A DNA stretch of 64,000 nucleotides from Orobanche coerulescens. Its lineage: Eukaryota > Streptophyta > Magnoliopsida > Lamiales > Orobanchaceae. Where the stretch lies: NCBI GenBank assembly GCA_033398695.1, contig CM065812.1, positions 132,748,858 through 132,812,857 on the forward strand, written 5' to 3'. This document shows positions 58,909 to 64,000 of this stretch, one piece after another; positions within the stretch are counted from its first letter, which is position 1; each line of letters opens with the position of its first letter. Position numbers and translations under genes: made by a program. The notes under the pieces are model-generated. The model saw only the letters and a program-made list of their open reading frames with translations. It did no database searches and had not been told where the DNA came from.

Positions 58909-61900
58909 CTAAGGGTCAAACAACTCGGGATAACTCTCCCGCATACTATTCTCGGTTTCCCAAGTAGCCTCTTTGACTCCGTGTCTAGACTACTGAATTT
59001 TAACCAAAGGAATTGTCTTGTTCCTCAACTGTTTGATTCGCCGCTCCAAGACTTGTATGGGACGCTCCTCATATGAATGATCATCGGCGATCTCGATTTC
59101 GTCGAACCGAAGTATGTGGCTCGGGTCGGCAACATACTTCCGTAACTGAGATACGTGAAATACATTATGAATTCGGCTCAATGCCGGAGGTAGGGCCAAT
59201 CGATAAGCTAACTCGCCTACTCGATCCAAAATCTCAAACGGTCCAATGAATCTCGGACTCAACTTTCCCCTATTCCCAAAACGGAAAATACCACGACTCG
59301 GAGATACCTTGACCAAAACATGGTCACCTGTCTCGAATTCTAATGGTCGACGACAATTATCTGCATATGATTTATGTCGACTCTGAGCAGTCAACAAACG
59401 ACTCCTGATCAAAGCTACCTTCTCACGGGCGGCTATAAGCATATCGGGTTCGGTGCCAATTGATTCTGATAAGTCATTCCAACACAAAGGAGATCGACAA
59501 CGACGACCGTACAAGGCCTCATAAGGTGCCATCTTAATCGAAGAATGCCAACTATTATTGTACGTGAACTCGATCAATGGTAGTTGGGCTTCCCAATCAT
59601 TTTTCCAAGCGAGAACGCATGCCCTCAACATGTCCTCCAAAGTCTGAATAGTCCTCTCCGATTGTCCGTCGGACTGAGGATGAAAAGCTGTACTCAGATT
59701 AAGCTGAGTTCCCATAGCACGGTGAACTGATTTCCAGAAATGAGACACAAATCCCCCGTCACGATCGGAAACGATACTTTTAGGAGTACCGTGCAGTCTC
59801 ACTATCTCTTTGATAAACAACTGGGCAAGTCTCTCGGGACCCCACGTATCCTTAATCTCAAGAAAATGAGCTGATTTAGTTAAGCGGTCCACAATTACCC
59901 AGATTGTATTCATGCCACAACGACTCGTCGGCAAACTTATGATGAAGTCCATTGAAATATCTTCCCACTTCCATTTTGGGATAGGGAGAGGTTTCAGCAT
60001 ACCCGCCGGTTGCTGATGTTCTATCTCGACTTGCTGACAGGTCAAACATCTCGAAACAAATTCCGCGACTTCTCGCTTTATATTACTCCACCAGTAATTT
60101 TGTTTCAAGTCTTTATACATCTTGCTAGACCCCGGATGAATGGAATAAGGGGTAGCGTGAGCTTCTCTCAAAATTGAGTTTTTCAACTCGTCATTCGCCG
60201 GTACGCACAACCGATTCTTAAATCGCAAAAGTCCATCCTCGTGGACCACAAATCCAGGGGCTTTCCACTGAGTCACATCATCTCTAATGCGTAACAAAAA
60301 TGGGTCCAAACCCTGATTCTCCTTGATCGCCTCCTCATGTGGCGTGGAAATATCTAACGTACAAAGTTGCCCTTGTACTCGCTGTAACCAGACCTCAATC
60401 TCGGGTCTCAGAAATTCCTGCTGAAGTTCCTTCTGAACTATTAATCGAGCAAGCATCTGTTCCTGAACAGACTTACGACTCAAGGAGTCGGCGACAATGT
60501 TCGCCTTGCCCGGGTGGTAAAGTATCTCAATATCATAATCTTTGATTAGTTACAACCACCGTCCCTGTCGCATATTTAACTCCTTCTGAGTAAATATATA
60601 TATTAAGCTCTTATGATCAGTGAATATCTGACAGGTAACACCATAAAGATAATGACGCCAAATCTTCAATGCGAATACCACGACTGTTAGCTCCAGGTCG
60701 TGGGTCGGATAATTAACCTCGTAAGGTCTCAATTGCCGTGAAGCATAAGCAATAACTTTCCCGTTCTGCATGAGTACACATCCGAGACCCTGTCCGGACG
60801 CATCACTATAGACCACAAATCCTTCCGTCCCTTGTGGTAAAGAAAGGACAGGTGCTGAAATTAACCGGCTCTTGAGTTCCTCAAAACTCTGTTGACACGC
60901 GTCGGACCACATGTATTTATTATCTTTCCTTAAAAGGTTCGTCATGGGTTGAGCGATTTTAGAGAATCCTTCCACAAATCGCCGATAATAACCAGCTAAT
61001 CCGAGGAAACTTCGGATTTTCTTAACATTCTTCGGAGGTTGCCAATCTCGGATAGCCTCCGTCTTCTGAGGATCAACACGAACTCCGTCTGATGAAATTA
61101 CATGTCCGAGAAACGTCACTTCGGACATCCAGAATTCACATTTGGAAAACTTCCCATAAAGTTGCTCTCGTCTCAACACATCGAGCACCTGATGAAGGTG
61201 AAACTCGTGCTCCTCTCGGTCACGAGAATAAATTAAAATGTCATCAATGAAGACAACCACAAACCGATCTAAATAGTCGATGAAAACCCGATTCATTAAC
61301 TCCATGAATACCGCATGTGCATTAGTTAACCCAAACGGCATTACCACAAACTCATAATGACCATAGCGTGTTCGGAACGCCGTCCTAGCAATATCCGACT
61401 CTCGGATCCGCAACTGATGATACCCAGATCTTAAATCGATCTTGAAAAATACTGAAGCTCCCTAAAGTTGATCCAAAAGATCATCAATACGGGGTAGAGG
61501 ATATTTATTCTTGATCGTCACCCTGTTCAGCTCTCGGTAATCAATACACAAACGAAAAGAACCGTCCTTTTTATTGACAAATAATACCGGTGCTCCCCAC
61601 GAAGACGCACTCGACCGGATATAACCCTTCTCGGTCAAGTCCTCCAATTGATTCTTTAGTTCCAGCATTTCGGTCGGGGCCATCCGATACGGTGTCTTCG
61701 ATATTGGAGATGTACCAGGATCCAACTCAATCGTGAATTCCACATATCTCTGTGGAGGCAAACCAGGTAACTCATCCGGAAATACGTCGGCATATTCTCT
61801 CACTACCGGAATATCTGCCAACATTATTGATGATTTCTCGATCTTAGTCATATAGCACCAATAACCGACACACCTCTGATTGAGTAATTTCACTGCTTTC

Positions 61901-63054
61901 ATCAAGTTGATGACTCTCCCGGAACATCTGGGATTACCTCCCTGAAAAACACATTCGACTCCATCGTCTGAAATGATAGTGACCAAACGCTTACGGATGC
62001 TAATGACGGCATCGTGACGATCCATCCAATCAATACCCAGAATGACGTCGTCTCTCGGCAAATCTACCACGATTAGGTCTGCTAACCAATCATGGCCATG
62101 AAGCTGAATCGGACAATCCTTAATCTCACGATTCCCGATAATTCTTCTACCATCAGGTAGACCGATGACATAAGGCTCACAACTAGTATCACTACCTAGA
62201 CATAGTCTACTCAAACATGATTCGGAAATGAAAGAATGCGATGCATCATTATCAAAAAGGATACACACAGGTTGAGATAGAATATCGAGTGTACCTGAGA
62301 TCATCCGGGCCTCTGGATCATCGGTCTTCTTCATCTCGTAAATTTGGGGCTTGCCGGCCCCCGAACCGGACGCTCCCGTCTGATAACTCTTGGCTCCATC
62401 TTTGTTAGCTCCTGTCGTCTTAAGCAGCCTTGGTGAAGTGGCTTTGATTCGGAACATTGATCGCTTTGGGGTCTGAGATGTCGCCGGAGTGGGTTTGGAG
62501 TCCCTTTGGCAAAAACGGTCCCTATGCCCCGCAATTCCACAGTTATGGCATGTGACAGTCTGCCTCGGACACTTGGTACTGAAATGACCCTGTTCTTCAC
62601 AGTTGAAACAGGTGATGGCCGAACTGGCCGCTCGGGACTGAGATTCCGCGGGTTTAGGCATCATAGGAGGTCGCTCGGAAAAAGTAGAGCCCGCACGTGG
62701 TTTCTTGAAAGTGGCCTGGCTGCCGCGAGACTGATTATGATTTTTAGACTTCTTGTCAGTAGATGAAGTTTGATTCTTAGCAATTTCCTTAGCGGTAAGC
62801 TCATACGTAAGAGCTTTCTCAATGAATTCGGCCAGGGTGGTGCAATGATGATTAAGCAATTGCATATGGGTCATCATGACCTGCATAAAAGTGAGTGGAT
62901 CAACCCGAACATCTTCTGATCGAACCGAGACCTGGTTATGATTTCCCGACAGTGAGTGATTATTTCCCGAGTTTCGGCCCGCACCGCGGCCTCTCCCCGT
63001 GCATCCCCTGACAACTCTCTCCATACTGAAGTAAGAAGGTTGCATGATAATCAT
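58909..63054 (-). pseudogene. gypsy gag-pol, nearly intact frame, gag core deleted
   Basis: One frame with only three stops: TAG 61462-61464 and TAG 58990-58992 (transitions from Gln and Trp codons, judged by the related element) and TAA 60550-60552. The likely start is [14 protein letters not shown] (63024). Gag lacks its capsid core: the sequence goes from [12 protein letters not shown] to [15 protein letters not shown]. Zinc knuckles [14 protein letters not shown] and [14 protein letters not shown] (about 62615-62535). The protease motif reads FDNDASHSF (62256-62230) instead of DTGA/DSGA. RT has FIDDIL, RNase [12 protein letters not shown], integrase MDFIISLP, SDRDGGF and SDGQSERTIQ, then a tail ending before TAG 58909-58911. 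It could not act alone. Confidence 0.92.
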
Positions 63055-63521
63055 AGATCTCGTATGAGTACCGCATTATGATTTACGTCATGAAATGATG
63101 AAAATGAGCATACGCGCTCTAACACAGTGATTACATGAATGATTAACTGAGGTGACATGATTATCTGATGATATTCTTGAAATGATTATCTTGAACAAGT
63201 TAGCAAGATAAATGATATGATCTTCAAGATCAACAACTGAGTAATGAACTGAATTGAGTGATTAATGAGTTAACATGAACAACATGATTAAAATGAAAAT
63301 GATGTTTGAGGATTGTTAACTAGTGAATTATGAATGAATGATTATTGCCAGAAATTATACCATGGTGTTAGAAGTCTTACAGTTCTTTCGGTCTGATGGG
63401 CTCGGTATTTGCACAGGTCACACGTGATGCGAAAGTCCAATGATACTAGTCTGATGACGATGATTTCAAATGAGACATGACTCGGAAGGTAGTATTCAAA
63501 ACCACGCTCCGATACCAACTC
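63055..63521 (-). other. leader of the minus-strand gypsy element with primer site
   Basis: The primer site TGGTATCGGAGCG (63517 to 63505, initiator-Met type) lies four bases after the 5' LTR. The leader to gag is rich in ATGA/TGAT repeats and has no ORF. Confidence 0.8.
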
Positions 63522-64000
63522 TGTAACACCCCTAACTAGGTGGGTATTACAGTGCCGTGGACCCCCGACTGGAACCCACCAGGCAGATGGAAATTAATGA
63601 ATTAAGTGATATGATTGTAGTACCGAACCACATTATATCATCAATTTCTCCGATGAGAAGTTTCATTATAACACACCCAAGATAATAACAAAAACATGTA
63701 TATTTTATATGAAGATAAAATACACAACATTGAACGAAACGGAGTATCCAAATGGAAATCTGCAGCGGAAAATAAATGACAACAACATGAATGACTGAAA
63801 GGATTGGGGCCCCCTACTAGTATCACTGGGACTCCTCGCCGTCAACGTTCTATTCCCGTACTTTTGCCTTGCCATGACCTGAAAACAAAATCCCCCAACG
63901 GGGTCAGTTACACAAAACAACAATCCTCAAGATTTTAATAAACACAATCATATATGCTGTATAAACCACAAGTTCGATCAAAATCTCAAACCGTCGAACA
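63522..64000 (-). repeat. 5' LTR of the minus-strand gypsy element, partial
   Basis: On the minus strand it ends in AGGGGTGTTACA (63522 end). Its start lies beyond the window, so it cannot be compared with the 3' LTR, which lacks this end. Confidence 0.8.

Larger units (their letters stand above)
57895..64000 (-). mobile_element. second Ty3/gypsy element, minus strand, runs off the window
   Basis: On the minus strand: 5' LTR from beyond 64000 to 63522, primer site, gag-pol 63054-58909, PPT, 3' LTR 58873-57895 (truncated). Similar to the Tekay-like element but with its own palindrome motif and LTR. Confidence 0.92.

Noticed and set aside
63641..63923. Minus-strand frames near the window end as genes
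   Set aside because: They lie in the R/U5 part of the partial gypsy LTR and show no domain.

Overview
The window is nuclear DNA from a flowering plant. It has two intron-bearing genes with typical eudicot products, AT-rich intergenic DNA, and a dense load of Ty1/copia, Ty3/gypsy (including Athila-type) and L1-type LINE elements and MITEs. The broken gene at 2829-5935 has the layout of a large family of hypothetical proteins that I remember mainly from Lamiales, so an asterid, probably Lamiales, is my best guess (inference, not proof). There is no sign of bacterial, organellar or viral DNA.

Layout. 1-2100: decayed copia pol. 2680-5935: a broken, promoter-bearing lineage-specific gene, followed by a polypurine tract and one copia-type LTR (6428-7579). 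7680-9600: a second LTR-like stretch and unassigned repeat DNA. 9817-11020: a LINE 3' piece next to a Stowaway-type MITE. 12500-14304: a complete 1.8-kb non-autonomous LTR retrotransposon with a perfect 5-bp target duplication inside an AAT-rich tract. 15880-18539: a copia LTR, primer site and gag, truncated before pol, on the minus strand. 19777-21389: VHA-c, the V-ATPase proteolipid gene. 21600-26900: AT-rich DNA with several MITEs, two of them with perfect 8-bp target duplications. 27365-37759: LDL3, a histone demethylase gene of eight coding exons (about 1,910 codons), with a 781-bp hAT-type MITE in one intron. 38690-40022: a SINE-like remnant and a PIF/Harbinger-type MITE. 40045-57894: a LINE fragment abutting a Tekay-like gypsy element whose integrase is split by a younger Athila-like element (48388-55553). 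57895-64000: another gypsy element on the minus strand, fused to the previous one and running off the window.

The only genes likely to serve the host are VHA-c and LDL3, both on the minus strand. VHA-c encodes the proton-carrying ring subunit of the vacuolar ATPase. LDL3 encodes a SWIRM/amine-oxidase H3K4 demethylase with a C-terminal block thought to contact elongating RNA polymerase II.

The most unusual signal belongs to no gene. Four LTR-retrotransposon families each carry, in the U3 part of the LTR, an array of a family-specific short palindrome with a CG-containing core: TTACGTACGTTA, TTACGGCCGTAA, TAGCGTGCGCTA or GCCGCGGC. The copies sit at a near-constant pitch of 21-23 bp, often in groups of four (pairs in the Athila element), just upstream of the presumed TATA box. 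The motifs differ but the architecture is shared.
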